64,000 bases of DNA. Source: Candidatus Methylomicrobium oryzae. Its GTDB lineage: Bacteria > Pseudomonadota > Gammaproteobacteria > Methylococcales > Methylomonadaceae. The DNA lies in the NCBI RefSeq assembly GCF_016745425.1, contig NZ_JAERVK010000008.1, positions 62,001 through 126,000 of the forward strand, written 5' to 3'. Positions 1 through 13,227 of the stretch are shown one piece after another. The position numbers and the translations under genes are program-made. The notes under the pieces are model-generated. The model was given only the letters and a program-made list of their open reading frames with translations, was not told where the DNA came from and searched no databases. The number at the start of each line of letters is the position of its first letter. Position 1 is the stretch's first letter.

Positions 1-309
1 TCCCTCGCGCTTCCGGCCAGGCCCCCGCTTTTCCTCTATGAACGACCTGAGGCTTCCGTCCATGGTCAATGCCTGAATGTGCCGCATGATAAACCTCCTG
101 ATTGATCGGGGGTGTTTATATCCCAACACTTTGGCGAGGGTAACGTCGGGGATCATCAGTTCATCATATTCTTTTACAAATCTAAAACCCAGCTCTTCGA
201 TAAGCCTATCACGGGCGGCTCTTGCTTCATTAACCACGGCCGTGTATTCGGTAGGGAACAATATGGCCTTATGGCTGAGGTCCAGTTTTATCTTGTCCTT
301 ATCATTCAT
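1..309 (-). CDS. Hypothetical protein, 3' end outside the window
   Basis: An open frame of 103 codons starts at ATG 307-309 and runs off the left edge without a stop. The product is charged. Residues 54-73 read DVTLAKVLGYKHPRSIRRFI, which resembles the helix-turn-helix-like opening of phage antirepressor/BRO-type proteins, and a basic stretch (RGPGRKRE) follows near the edge. No good Shine-Dalgarno sequence precedes the start. I do not recognise the family. A DNA-binding or phage-derived protein is a guess from the composition. A hicB-type gene lies upstream on the same strand. Confidence 0.45.
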   Translation of the reverse strand, partial: MNDKDKIKLDLSHKAILFPTEYTAVVNEARAARDRLIEELGFRFVKEYDELMIPDVTLAKVLGYKHPRSIRRFIMRHIQALTMDGSLRSFIEEKRGPGRKREG

Positions 310-522
310 GCCAAAATTCAATAGTGGATTATTAATCCATTGATTATTGGCATGACTTAAAGTTTCTTGCGGAGCCATCCGTCCTCCGGCCCAAACGGCA
401 TTGCGAGGGGATAAAGGCTTCGTCGATTGCTGCGAGTAGCGGCCGAAGCGAATTTGAGGATGCGGCGTTTCGGTTCTTGGCCGAAAGCCGCCTTGCAAAA
501 TGCGGAACCGGAGTCCGAATTT

Positions 523-645
523 TCATGCTGTGATAACAAGCAAGCTCCTGTAAGCGCTTAGGCTAATGAAGCGATATTCATTGCCAAGTAAGACAATTGG
601 CTTTGAATTGGCGACGACCGAGGTTATCTCGGCCGCGGTAATCAT
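523..645 (-). CDS. 40-residue ORF coupled to hicB, possibly a Phd-like remnant
   Basis: A 40-codon frame whose ATG overlaps the hicB stop codon as ATGA at 642-645, so it could be translationally coupled. Residues 14-33 (SKPIVLLGNEYRFISLSAYR) roughly follow the spacing of the Phd/YefM antitoxin pattern (KPV-I-x-GxPVA-x-x-S-x-x-xY). That is a by-eye resemblance only. It is not a HicA toxin. It may equally be a chance frame. Confidence 0.25.
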   Translation of the reverse strand: MITAAEITSVVANSKPIVLLGNEYRFISLSAYRSLLVITA

Positions 646-914
646 TGGAAGCGGTTTAAATAAGCGAAATAATCGTCCTGCTGCTTTTCGTTTGCGTCGA
701 TCTCCAGGATTTTTACTTTGCAGTAGTGCTTGGGAGGTTCCAGTCCCAGTCTTTCCAGGCTTTGAATTTGATGGGTAATGGTGGCCTTCAAGGCTTCCAG
801 GGCTTTTTCCTCGGTCGACCCGTTGGCTATGCATCCGGGGATATCCGGACTATATGCCGAAAAACTTTTTGTTAAACCTTTGTTGGTTGGTTGTATTATC
901 GCTAATAGTTTCAT
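642..914 (-). CDS. hicB: HicB-like antitoxin (orphan)
   Basis: A 90-residue protein with the compact HicB fold pattern: a short beta strand, then FSAYSPDIPGCIANGSTEEK at residues 18-37, in which the P-x-x-PGC-x-x-G-x-T-x-EEA core is characteristic, then the helix EALEALKATITHQIQSL. Proteins of this type bind and neutralise a HicA mRNA interferase and often repress their own operon through an added DNA-binding domain, which is missing here. No hicA-sized double-stranded-RNA-binding-like frame lies on either side, so this is an orphan or a solitary HicB-fold protein. Downstream lies the coupled 40-codon frame. Confidence 0.6.
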   Translation of the reverse strand: MKLLAIIQPTNKGLTKSFSAYSPDIPGCIANGSTEEKALEALKATITHQIQSLERLGLEPPKHYCKVKILEIDANEKQQDDYFAYLNRFQ

Positions 915-1040
915 TTTTACTCTCTCTAATTCGAAAGCTCGCCGTTAAAAATATCCTTTCCTATGCGAATAAATCGATGCATTCCTTTTTTATTTTTAGC
1001 GGTCAAGTGTATTTTGCGAGTCGGAGATTGTAAATGTTTA

Positions 1041-1082
1041 AAAAAAGATAGTTTGGTATAGAAAATTAATAACCAAACTATC
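1041..1082 (-). terminator. Rho-independent terminator of deaD
   Basis: Perfect 11-bp inverted repeat (GATAGTTTGGT 1047-1057 with ACCAAACTATC 1072-1082, 14-nt loop). On the minus strand it is followed directly by TTTTTT at 1046-1041. It lies 29 bp past the deaD stop. The stem is AT-rich but has the classic stem plus U-tract layout. Confidence 0.7.
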
Positions 1083-1110
1083 CATTTGGAAAAACCATCT
1101 CGATTTGAAT

Positions 1111-2877
1111 TTAATCCTGTCTGGAGGCCTTGCCTTTCTTCGAAGTCGAAGAAATCCGTTTTTTGCTTTTAGCCAGTTTCTTGGCTTCCTTGGATTCCGC
1201 TGCAGATTTTCCCGACTCGCCCATTTTCGAAATATTCAACCGTTGTCCCGCCACTCGGACTTTTTTCAGCGCCTGAAACAGCTCTTTCGGCATGCCGGCA
1301 GGCAATTCCACCGTACTGTAGTCGTCTTCGATATTGATCCGCGCGATATGCTCGCCGTCCAGGCCGGTTTCGTTCGCGATCGCGCCGACGATGTTGCCGG
1401 GCTTCACGCCGTGCTTGTAGCCGACTTCGATCCGGAACAGTTCCATCTCGATTCCGGTCACCGCATCGCTGCGTCTACCCTTTTGCTCGCGCTTCGGCTT
1501 TTCTTCGGCGCGTGCGAAGTCGTCCTTGTGTTCTTTGGCTTTCTTCGGCGGTTGCTGCATCAACAGCGGCACGTCGCCCTGGAACAGCTTGGCCAATGCC
1601 GCGGCGATTTCGAGCGCGCTGACATTATGCTCCTGCTGGTACTGTTCGATCAGCTGGCTGTAGAAGCTCAGCTCTTCGGCCGCCAGCGTATCGGTAATGT
1701 GCTGCTTGAAGCGTGCAATGCGCTTGTTGTTGATCACTTCGGTCGAAGGCAGATCCATCTGCTCGACTTTCTGTTTGGTGGCTTTTTCGATATTGCCGAG
1801 CAACTTGCGTTCGCGCGGCGCGACGAACAGGATCGCATCGCCGGTGCGGCCCGCGCGTCCGGTGCGGCCGATCCGATGAACGTAGGATTCGGTATCGTAC
1901 GGGATGTCGTAGTTGACGACATGGGTGATCCGGTCCACGTCCAGGCCGCGCGCCGCCACATCGGTCGCGATCAGGATATCCAGCTTGCCGGACTTCAGAT
2001 TCGCAATCGCCCGTTCGCGCAGCGCCTGCGACATGTCGCCGTTGATCGCGGCGGCGGAAAAGCCGCGCGCTTCGAGCCGTTCCGCCAGTTCGACCGTAGC
2101 GGTTTTGGTTCTGACGAAGATGATCATCCCGTCGAAGGTTTCCGCTTCGAGAATTCGGGTCAGCGCATCCAGCTTATGCAGGCCGCTCACTACCCAATAG
2201 CGTTGGCGGATATTTTCGGCCGAGGCGGTAGTCACTTTGATCGTGACCTGTTCGGGATCGGTCAGATATTCCTGCGCGATTTTGCGGATCGGCGGCGGCA
2301 TTGTCGCCGAAAACAGCGCGGTCTGGCGGCCTTCCGGCGTCTGTTCGAGGATCCATTCGACATCGTCGATGAAGCCCATGCGCAACATTTCGTCCGCTTC
2401 ATCCAGCACCAGCGTGCTCAAATTTTCCAGTTTCAGCGTGCCGCGCCGCATGTGATCCATCACCCGACCCGGCGTGCCGACGACGACATGCGCGCCGCGG
2501 CTGAGATGGCGCAGTTGCGAGCTGTAATCCTGGCCGCCATAGATCGGCAGCACATGAAAGCCTTTGAGGTGCGCCGCATAGCGTTGGAATGCCTCGGCGA
2601 CCTGGATCGCCAGTTCGCGGGTCGGCGCCAGCACCAGAACTTGCGGGTCGCGTTGCTTCAAGTCGATGCGCGACAGGATCGGCAACGCGAATGCGGCGGT
2701 TTTGCCGGTGCCGGTTTGCGCCTGTCCGAGCACGTCCTTGCCTTGCAGCATGAAGGGAATCACTTGCGCCTGAATCGGCGACGGAGTTTCATAACCGACA
2801 TCCTCCAACGCTTTCAGCACGGGGACGGTCAGTGCTAAATCCTGGAATGAAGGTGATGAAGGAACAGCTTGGGTCAT
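1111..2877 (-). CDS. deaD: DEAD-box ATP-dependent RNA helicase DeaD/CsdA
   Basis: A 588-residue helicase. Visible motifs are Q-motif region 31-38, Walker A AQTGTGKT 53-60, PTREL 85-89, TPGR 135-138, DEAD 159-162, SAT 190-192, and the motif VI string HRIGRTGRAGR near 335. A DbpA-type RNA-binding domain lies around 480-550 (HGVKPGNIVGAIANETGLDG), and the tail is Lys/Ser-rich. Length and domain order match the DeaD/CsdA branch, which unwinds structured RNA and assists 50S ribosome assembly, mainly in the cold. It is a single gene, divergent from dapA, with its own terminator. Confidence 0.95.
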   Translation of the reverse strand: MTQAVPSSPSFQDLALTVPVLKALEDVGYETPSPIQAQVIPFMLQGKDVLGQAQTGTGKTAAFALPILSRIDLKQRDPQVLVLAPTRELAIQVAEAFQRYAAHLKGFHVLPIYGGQDYSSQLRHLSRGAHVVVGTPGRVMDHMRRGTLKLENLSTLVLDEADEMLRMGFIDDVEWILEQTPEGRQTALFSATMPPPIRKIAQEYLTDPEQVTIKVTTASAENIRQRYWVVSGLHKLDALTRILEAETFDGMIIFVRTKTATVELAERLEARGFSAAAINGDMSQALRERAIANLKSGKLDILIATDVAARGLDVDRITHVVNYDIPYDTESYVHRIGRTGRAGRTGDAILFVAPRERKLLGNIEKATKQKVEQMDLPSTEVINNKRIARFKQHITDTLAAEELSFYSQLIEQYQQEHNVSALEIAAALAKLFQGDVPLLMQQPPKKAKEHKDDFARAEEKPKREQKGRRSDAVTGIEMELFRIEVGYKHGVKPGNIVGAIANETGLDGEHIARINIEDDYSTVELPAGMPKELFQALKKVRVAGQRLNISKMGESGKSAAESKEAKKLAKSKKRISSTSKKGKASRQD

Positions 2878-3031
2878 GAATTTACCTGCAGAGTCGGAGA
2901 AGGGCTATATCGCCCAGAAGAAATGTGAAATATAACCGCCCATTATAGTACAGTTTTAGATTACGCGCAGGATTTCAGTGCAAGGCGTACCGTAAAGGGA
3001 AATAATACAGGCTGAGTTTTGCCGATTTGCT

Positions 3032-3040
3032 TGGTATAAT
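3032..3040 (+). promoter_or_regulatory. Extended -10 promoter of dapA-bamC
   Basis: TGGTATAAT contains an exact TATAAT (3035-3040) with the upstream TG of an extended -10 element. No good -35 hexamer is seen at 17 bp. It sits 39 bp before the dapA start, in the deaD/dapA divergent gap. Confidence 0.6.
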
Positions 3041-3079
3041 GTGAATTTATTTCACAAAATCCATTCCACCGAGGAGTCC

Positions 3080-3955
3080 ATGATTCAAGGCAGTATCGTA
3101 GCGCTGGTCACACCGATGTTTGAAAACGGCGCGGTAGACAAGGAAAGTCTGAAAAAACTGGTCGAATTTCACATCGAGGAAGGCACCGATGCGCTGGTTG
3201 CGGTCGGCACCACCGGCGAATCGGCAACACTGGATGAAGACGAGCATTGCGATGTGATCGCCTCGACGATCGCCTTCGCGGACGAACGGATCCCGGTGAT
3301 CGCCGGTACCGGCGCCAATTCGACGAGCGAAGCGATTCATCTGACTCGCCGCGCCAAGGAACTCGGCGCCGATGCCTGCCTTTTGGTTACCCCTTACTAT
3401 AACAAGCCGACTCAGGAAGGTTTGTTTCTGCACTTTCAGGCCGTCAACGACGCGGTCGATATTCCGCAAATCCTCTATAACGTACCGGGCAGAACCGCTT
3501 GCGACATGCTGCCGGAAACGATCGGCCGGCTTTCCAAGCTCAAAAACATCGTCGGCGTGAAAGAAGCCACCGGCGACCTGGCGCGCGTCCCGAAAATCCG
3601 TGAATTGTGCGGCGAAAATTTCGCGCTCTACACAGGCGACGATGCTACCAGCTGCGAATTTTGTTTAATGGGCGGCAACGGCAGCATCACCGTGACCGGT
3701 AATGTCGCCCCGAAACTGGTTCACGAAATGCTGGCCGCCGCAATGGCCGGCGATGCCGAAACCGCGCGCGCGATCGACGAAAAATTGATCGGCCTGCATA
3801 AGACTCTGTTCATTCAATCCAACCCGATCCCGGTCAAATGGGCGATCGCCGAAATGGGCTTGATGCCGCGCGGAATCCGCCTGCCGCTGACCTGGCTGAC
3901 GCCGGACTGTTACGATGCCGTTCGCGCTGCGATGCGGCAGGCCGGAGTCATTTAA
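3080..3955 (+). CDS. dapA: 4-hydroxy-tetrahydrodipicolinate synthase
   Basis: A 291-residue TIM-barrel aldolase that condenses pyruvate with aspartate semialdehyde, the first committed step to diaminopimelate and lysine. Key residues fall at the same numbers as in the E. coli enzyme: Thr44-Thr45 (GTTGES), Tyr107, Tyr133 (LYNVPGR), Arg138 and Schiff-base Lys161 (GVKEATGD). The frame is open from 3041, but ATG 3080 is chosen because GAGGAG lies at 3071-3076 and the product then begins [12 protein letters not shown] as in the family. It forms an operon with bamC, 6 bp downstream. Confidence 0.97.
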   Translation: MIQGSIVALVTPMFENGAVDKESLKKLVEFHIEEGTDALVAVGTTGESATLDEDEHCDVIASTIAFADERIPVIAGTGANSTSEAIHLTRRAKELGADACLLVTPYYNKPTQEGLFLHFQAVNDAVDIPQILYNVPGRTACDMLPETIGRLSKLKNIVGVKEATGDLARVPKIRELCGENFALYTGDDATSCEFCLMGGNGSITVTGNVAPKLVHEMLAAAMAGDAETARAIDEKLIGLHKTLFIQSNPIPVKWAIAEMGLMPRGIRLPLTWLTPDCYDAVRAAMRQAGVI

Positions 3956-3961
3956 AACGCG

Positions 3962-4753
3962 ATGAACAAGCGTAAAGACCTACTCTTTCCGGTCGTGGCG
4001 GCAGTGCTGAATTTGTCCGCATGCAGCACCATTCAAAGCATGTTTCCTGATAAGGAAAAAGATTATCAATTCACGACTGAAATCCCGCCCCTGGTTTTGC
4101 CCGAAGACTTGAGCCAAGGAGCAGCCGGCAAGGCGGCCGAAACGCCGTCTAAATCGGAGAGCGGCGAGCCTGTTAAAGAAGAAACCCGGCAGGCAGCCGA
4201 AACCGGTGAAGCGGACGAAGCAGGCGGAAATAGTGCGCAGCCGGAACAGGCCCCAGCCGAAGAACAAGCCGGACAGGAATCACCGCAGCCTGAAGAGTCA
4301 AGGGATTCGGCCCGACCGGAGCAAACGGCCGAAGTAGCGGAAGAATCAACGGACGCTGATAAAGATAAAGGCACTCCGGTCGAATTGGTGCGCTTTTCCG
4401 ACGGCGAACGCCGGCTAAGAATTCACAGTTCACCCGATCGGGCATGGCATCTGGTCAGCAAGGCACTAAGCCGCAATGCGATCGAGGTAACGCATCGCGA
4501 CCAGGACCAGAAGCTGTTTTACGTCCAATACGATCCCGATAAGGAAAAGGCCGAAGACGGATCGCTTCTGGATGAGACCATTTTTCTGTTCAAAGGATTT
4601 GAAGCGAACGAGAAACAGTATTTGCTTAAGTTAATTGCTGTCGACGGCAAGAGCGACCTGGCGATCACGGACAAGGATCTGGAGCCGGTCCCTGACGATG
4701 AGGCGGCGGTTAAATTATTGCGATTGCTGGGCGGAACGATTCAAGGCGGTTAA
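3962..4753 (+). CDS. bamC: Outer-membrane assembly lipoprotein BamC
   Basis: A 263-residue lipoprotein with a type II signal peptide and lipobox LSAC (Cys21). The start of the mature protein, CSTIQSMFPDKEKDY followed by IPPLVLPEDL, is the BamC N-terminal region that lies along BamD. A low-complexity Glu/Ala/Ser/Pro linker (about 55-130) follows, then a single helix-grip-like domain (about 135-220). E. coli BamC has two such domains and is longer, so this is a shorter version with an acidic linker. The dapA-bamC order is the conserved gammaproteobacterial one. Confidence 0.88.
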   Translation: MNKRKDLLFPVVAAVLNLSACSTIQSMFPDKEKDYQFTTEIPPLVLPEDLSQGAAGKAAETPSKSESGEPVKEETRQAAETGEADEAGGNSAQPEQAPAEEQAGQESPQPEESRDSARPEQTAEVAEESTDADKDKGTPVELVRFSDGERRLRIHSSPDRAWHLVSKALSRNAIEVTHRDQDQKLFYVQYDPDKEKAEDGSLLDETIFLFKGFEANEKQYLLKLIAVDGKSDLAITDKDLEPVPDDEAAVKLLRLLGGTIQGG

Positions 4754-4870
4754 GGGAGTAGGGGACACATTACGACCTTATCTTAAGCGAACCAACCCTA
4801 ACGGCTAGAGCACGCGATGCATATCCTGCAATATTGCAGAGCAATGCCGTTAAGTTGAGGCGTTTCGTAG

Positions 4871-4912
4871 GCCGGATGAGTGGCGCGTATTTGCGCCCTT
4901 TGCGTATCCGGC
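4871..4912. repeat. REP-like imperfect palindrome
   Basis: GCCGGAT 4871-4877 pairs with ATCCGGC 4906-4912 around a GGCGCG/TGCGCC inner stem. Layout and sequence resemble the REP/BIME palindromes of enterobacteria. It lies in the bamC-purL gap, about 120 bp after bamC. Confidence 0.5.
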
Positions 4913-4964
4913 GCTTTATTAGAGGGATTATCCTCCCTTCATTTTAATTTCATTCTATCGATCC

Positions 4965-8846
<3,882 letters not shown>

Positions 8847-8933
8847 AGACTATGTTGGCAAGGAAAGATTGGATTATGAAGTAGAGCGACTATGATTATT
8901 GGATAAAAATCACACAGGTCTCGGGAGACAAGC

Positions 8934-9383
8934 GTGGATCCTTCGAAAAGATGGAGATATCTCAAAATTTGGGCGCTGATCAGTTTAGCGCTGATCGTAT
9001 TATTTCCGGATGTCGTTTTCGATACGACAACAAGTATCCTGGGTTTTTTGTTCGATCATCTGGTCGAATTCGGCCATATCTTGTTCGAATCCGTCGAGAT
9101 GGTGCTCGACCATGTGATCGAGCACCTGTTCGAAACCGATCTGCACTCGACCCAAACCATCGTATTCTATGTCCTGTTGTCGATCGCCCTTTATTGCCTG
9201 TATCGGCTAGGGCGGGTCGCTCTACGCGTCTATCGCCGCTGCAGTTTCGCCTGGGATGAGTTCCGGACCGAACATCAGCTCAACCCCGCGGACTATTGGC
9301 GGAGATTATCGCCGTTCGAAAAAATCAAGCTGATCGTAATCCCTATGGCCTTGATTTACCTGTACGTGACGTTTTTTGTTTGA
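8934..9383 (+). CDS. Hypothetical membrane protein, 149 aa
   Basis: Begins with GTG after GGGAG (8923-8927). Hydrophobic segments are seen at about 12-26 (IWALISLALIVLFPDVV), 84-100 (TIVFYVLLSIALYCLYRLG) and 133-149 (LIVIPMALIYLYVTFFV), with a His/Glu/Asp-rich stretch between the first two (VEFGHILFESVEMVLDHVIE) that could bind a metal or haem. I do not recognise the family. Its 3' end overlaps the 3' end of convergent msrQ by 28 bp. Confidence 0.6.
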   Translation: MDPSKRWRYLKIWALISLALIVLFPDVVFDTTTSILGFLFDHLVEFGHILFESVEMVLDHVIEHLFETDLHSTQTIVFYVLLSIALYCLYRLGRVALRVYRRCSFAWDEFRTEHQLNPADYWRRLSPFEKIKLIVIPMALIYLYVTFFV

Positions 9384-10021
9384 CACGGCAATCCCGATGA
9401 TTTGCGCTTGTGTTTCCTATAACTGCGAAACCGATAGAGCAACCGAATCCCGAACAAAAGCACCAGCAGCGCCCCGAAAGCCAGAGGATTTGTAAGGTCT
9501 TTCTTCACCAACCAGGCATAATGCACCACGCCGCCGATTGCGATCGGATAGATCAGGCGGTGCAGCCAGCGCCAGTGTTTTCCGCCCAGGCGTTTGACCA
9601 TCCGGTCGGTCGAAGTCAATGCCAGCGGAATCATTAACATGAAAGATGGAAAACCTACCGTAATATAAGGGCGCTTGACGATGTCGGCGGCGATTGCGGC
9701 CCAATCGAAAAACTGGTCCAGCACCAGATAAGTCAGAAAATGCAGGCTGCCGTAAAAGAAGGCGAACAGGCCGAGCATACGCCGTATCCGAACCGGCCAG
9801 TACCAGCCGAACAGCAGCCTCAGCGGCGTGGCGGCCAGCGTGATCAACAGCAAGGTCAAGGTCCAGTAGCCCGTTACCCGGGTGATTTTCTCGATCGGAT
9901 TGGCGCCCAATCCCTCCGTGCAGGCGCCAATCGCCAGCTTGATCGACGGCAGCAGCGCCAGCAAAAATACGCCGGTTTTTATCCAGGTCAGGCGCCTGTC
10001 GTTCAAGGTTTTGTCGCTCAT
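9356..10021 (-). CDS. msrQ: MsrQ haem-binding membrane subunit (YedZ)
   Basis: A 221-residue inner-membrane cytochrome of the ferric-reductase-like fold, with about six membrane segments. Histidines in GSLHFLTYLVLD, HWRWLHRLIYPIAIGGVVHY and nearby are the haem ligands of the family. It passes quinone-derived electrons to MsrP, which repairs methionine sulfoxide in periplasmic proteins. It starts 5 bp after the msrP stop, so the two form an operon. The msrQ 3' end overlaps the convergent small membrane-protein gene. Confidence 0.92.
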   Translation of the reverse strand: MSDKTLNDRRLTWIKTGVFLLALLPSIKLAIGACTEGLGANPIEKITRVTGYWTLTLLLITLAATPLRLLFGWYWPVRIRRMLGLFAFFYGSLHFLTYLVLDQFFDWAAIAADIVKRPYITVGFPSFMLMIPLALTSTDRMVKRLGGKHWRWLHRLIYPIAIGGVVHYAWLVKKDLTNPLAFGALLVLLFGIRLLYRFRSYRKHKRKSSGLPCQTKNVTYR

Positions 10022-10026
10022 TTCGG

Positions 10027-10959
<933 letters not shown>

Positions 10960-11757
10960 TGAGATTCTCCAAAGTCTTGATTAAATTCAGAGATACAAAA
11001 ATCGCTTTTTCGGTTCAATGTACAGCCCTCTATCGCTTCTGGCAATGCCTTAAGCAACTGTATACTTCTCCCTTGAATGAGAAGGCTAGAATAAAAAGGA
11101 ACTTAAAAAAGAAAACCGCTTAATTTTCAGACGTAGCGCAAAGGGTTCCAGTATGACCACATTCACATTCAGCGCGAACATCGCCATCCAGCCGGTCCGT
11201 CAGACTGTTTCAGCGCATTAGCGCGGTCGCCACACGGACGATTTTAAGCCGATGCCGACTTTGTAGGGCAGGGGGCGAAGAACTTCGAATCTTTGATAAT
11301 ACGGGCGCTTAGCCGGTTTATTTACATGCGCGTCTAGCCGATACTGTGTATGTGTTTCATGCCTTCCAGCAAAAAACCAGGCTACCGTAAAGCACGATAT
11401 CGATCTGGTCGCCAAACTCTACAATACTCTCATGAGGACGACCTAATGAACGGCCTTACTTTACCAGCGCCTTCGATGCCAGTACCGATACGCCTGCACA
11501 ACTTGCTAATCTGCAGGCCCGCGCCGAACCTCATGCAGCAGCAAGCCAACGCCTGGCCCAAACTAAGCTGCGGCATCACCCAGTCACACATCAATGACTT
11601 GCTCAGGTGGCTGTCGAAATTTTTCCTCGACGCCCCTGTTGACATTGCGGCCGCTCGGGCATTCGGACATCTTGCACATGTCTATACTGACCAAGGCGTT
11701 ATTCCTCGGCCTGATAGCGCATAGTACGGCATATATCGAAGTCCATGTCCATGCATT
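10960..11757. other. 800-bp stretch without a recognisable gene, left flank of the prophage
   Basis: Several overlapping short frames exist on both strands (for example 11350-11724 plus) but none has a convincing start, composition or domain. The stretch 11381-11590 carries broken protein-like runs (KHDIDLVAKLYNTLMRTT, then YFTSAFDASTDTPAQLANLQ in another frame), suggesting a decayed gene. No second dif copy and no replication-initiator gene of a filamentous phage was found here, so the left end of the prophage seems eroded. Confidence 0.4.
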
Positions 11758-11815
11758 TAGAGCATTTTCATTTTGCCTGAACAGCATACCCGGCTCCCCG
11801 TAGATAATTTTCACA

Positions 11816-12340
11816 TTACGCCGGAGAGAACTGATCCAATACCTTGGCGAGCGCATCCCATAGGGTCTCGACGGTCCGCTCGCCCCCCTTTCGAAGCCAG
11901 GCTTTCAGCTTGGCGAAGACCTGTTCGATGGGGTTGAAATCCGGGCTATCAGTTGGCAGTGGCTTCAGGATGGCCCCGACCGCTTCAATGGCCTCGCGGA
12001 CACCCGCGACCGGGTGCGAAGACAGGTTATCCCAGACCACGATGTCGCCGGGCGAGAGCGTCGGGCAGAGAAATTCCTTTACATAAGCCTTGAATAGAGC
12101 GCCGTCCATGGCTCCCTCAATCACCATCGGCGCGGTTAAGCCGCGCTGGCGTAAGGCGGCCACGCACGTGCTCGTGTGCCAATGGCCTTGGGGTGCCGCG
12201 CCCCGAACGCGCTGTCCACCGGGTCCCCAACCGTAGCGACGCACCATCGCGGTATCGAGTCCGGTCTCGTCAATGAACACGAGTCGGGCTGGATCCAGGG
12301 TCGGCTGCGCTGCTTGCCAAGCGTCGCGCTGCAGGCGCAC
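11816..12340 (-). CDS. IS630-family transposase, catalytic part (OrfB)
   Basis: A 174-residue DDE-superfamily domain: first Asp in LVFIDETGLDT (residues 20-30), second in DIVVWDNLSSHP, then the closing Glu in DSPDFNPIEQVFAKLKAWLR, which is the D-D-E set of IS630. In the minus-1 frame reached through the A8 run at 12380-12373, the sequence KTLIAAEHAREE leads into this frame, so it is made as the second half of a frameshift product rather than from its own ATG. Confidence 0.85.
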   Translation of the reverse strand: MRLQRDAWQAAQPTLDPARLVFIDETGLDTAMVRRYGWGPGGQRVRGAAPQGHWHTSTCVAALRQRGLTAPMVIEGAMDGALFKAYVKEFLCPTLSPGDIVVWDNLSSHPVAGVREAIEAVGAILKPLPTDSPDFNPIEQVFAKLKAWLRKGGERTVETLWDALAKVLDQFSPA

Positions 12341-12710
12341 CTCCTCGCGCGCGTGCTCGGCTGCTATCAGCGTTTTTTTTAAACGTCAGTCCGAGGCGCT
12401 GAAGGCGGTACCCGAGGCTGGAGAGGTGGACTTTTAATCCCAGCTTCTCCCGCAATTCCGCCAGCGTCGTATCGGGCTGCGCCGTCAACAGCGTGCGCAA
12501 CATCTCATCATGTTCGAGGGACAACAAGGGTTGGCGCCCCCCGCCGTGGGGTTTGGGCTCCAGCGTACTGCGCTGCCGCCGCCGCTGCCGCAACTGATTC
12601 ACAAACGAAGCGCTGACTTTGAACCGTTCCGCCACCTGGGCAATGGTCTGTCCTTCATCGCAGGCTTCGATCACCCGCTTCCGTAAATCCATCGAATAGG
12701 CTCTGGGCAT
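12270..12710 (-). CDS. IS630-family transposase, DNA-binding part (OrfA)
   Basis: A helix-turn-helix N-terminal half: MPRAYSMDLRKRVIEACDEG, then QTIAQVAERFKVSASFVNQL, then a Gly/Arg linker and a second wing ending at GLTFKK. The slippery TTTAAAAAAAAC (12384-12371 read on the minus strand) lets ribosomes slip back one base into the catalytic frame. Beyond the slip point the OrfA frame is Arg/Ala-rich filler with no homology expected. Confidence 0.83.
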   Translation of the reverse strand: MPRAYSMDLRKRVIEACDEGQTIAQVAERFKVSASFVNQLRQRRRQRSTLEPKPHGGGRQPLLSLEHDEMLRTLLTAQPDTTLAELREKLGLKVHLSSLGYRLQRLGLTFKKNADSSRARARGGAPAARRLASSAADPGSSPTRVH

Positions 12711-12790
12711 CAGAATCTCCCATTCTGCAAAATAGCTTCGACGACGCCTAGGTACGGAAGTTTCTACTCACTCAATCTGAAAATGCTCTA

Positions 12791-13222
12791 GCCGAATCCA
12801 TGGGTCATGGCGGCACTGGCGGTACGGGGGGAACCGGTGAAGGTGAGGGTGAGGGACAAGGCACTACTCCATGCGATGATTGCGCCAAGGACTCTTCAAT
12901 CAAAGCGCTGTCCGAGGGTCAAGGCAGAGGAAAGGCTTCTGCAGGTAACGGTACTTTCGATCCTTCCGTTCCTGATGCGGCTGCCACTCAAGCGCAAAAT
13001 GAATTCCTTGCGGCATGGGCGCAGGCAAAATCCGGTTTTGCTCAAGTTTTTAATGGTTCTCTACCACAGGGTGGCGGTGAACTTCCCGTTCTCGATTACG
13101 GATCGATTAAACACGTATCGGTCGTGGTTGATTTGTCTCGTCATGCCAATCAATTTTCTTGGGTCGGTGATGTGATTGTCTTTGCTGCCATTGTCATCGC
13201 CATTTTTGCCGTCTTAGGGTAA
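12791..13222 (+). pseudogene. Inovirus pIII-like minor coat protein, 5' end cut off by IS630
   Basis: The open frame from 12800 begins with a Gly-rich linker (GHGGTGGTGGTGEGEGEGQG), contains a CDDC motif, and ends in one membrane segment (VGDVIVFAAIVIAIFAVLG), the layout of the C-terminal anchor of filamentous-phage pIII/attachment proteins. The frame is open upstream to the IS junction (LAES before the first Met), and the receptor-binding N-terminal part is not found. The gene order pIII, DUF2523, Zot follows as in inoviruses. Confidence 0.75.
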
Positions 13223-13227
13223 ACCGT

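Larger units (their letters stand above)
11760..12788 (-). mobile_element. IS630-family insertion sequence, 1029 bp
   Basis: The ends carry perfect inverted repeats: GAGCATTTTCA at 11760-11770 and its complement at 12778-12788, each flanked by TA (11758-11759 and 12789-12790). This matches the TA target duplication of IS630/Tc1-type elements. Inside lie two overlapping frames forming one transposase by frameshifting. It is inserted in the 5' part of the inovirus pIII-like gene. Confidence 0.88.

Noticed and set aside
344-539. Two overlapping 60-codon frames on the minus strand
   Set aside because: No start signal and neither frame looks like a family. May be part of an intergenic repeat, which I could not verify within one window.
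1105-2838. 577-residue frame on the plus strand
   Set aside because: Antisense shadow of deaD. Composition is Arg/His/Phe-rich without domains, and deaD has complete helicase motifs.
10960-11757. Search for a second dif copy and a replication gene at the left end of the prophage
   Set aside because: No sequence with the CATAATGTATATTATG core or a rep-like frame was found by eye.
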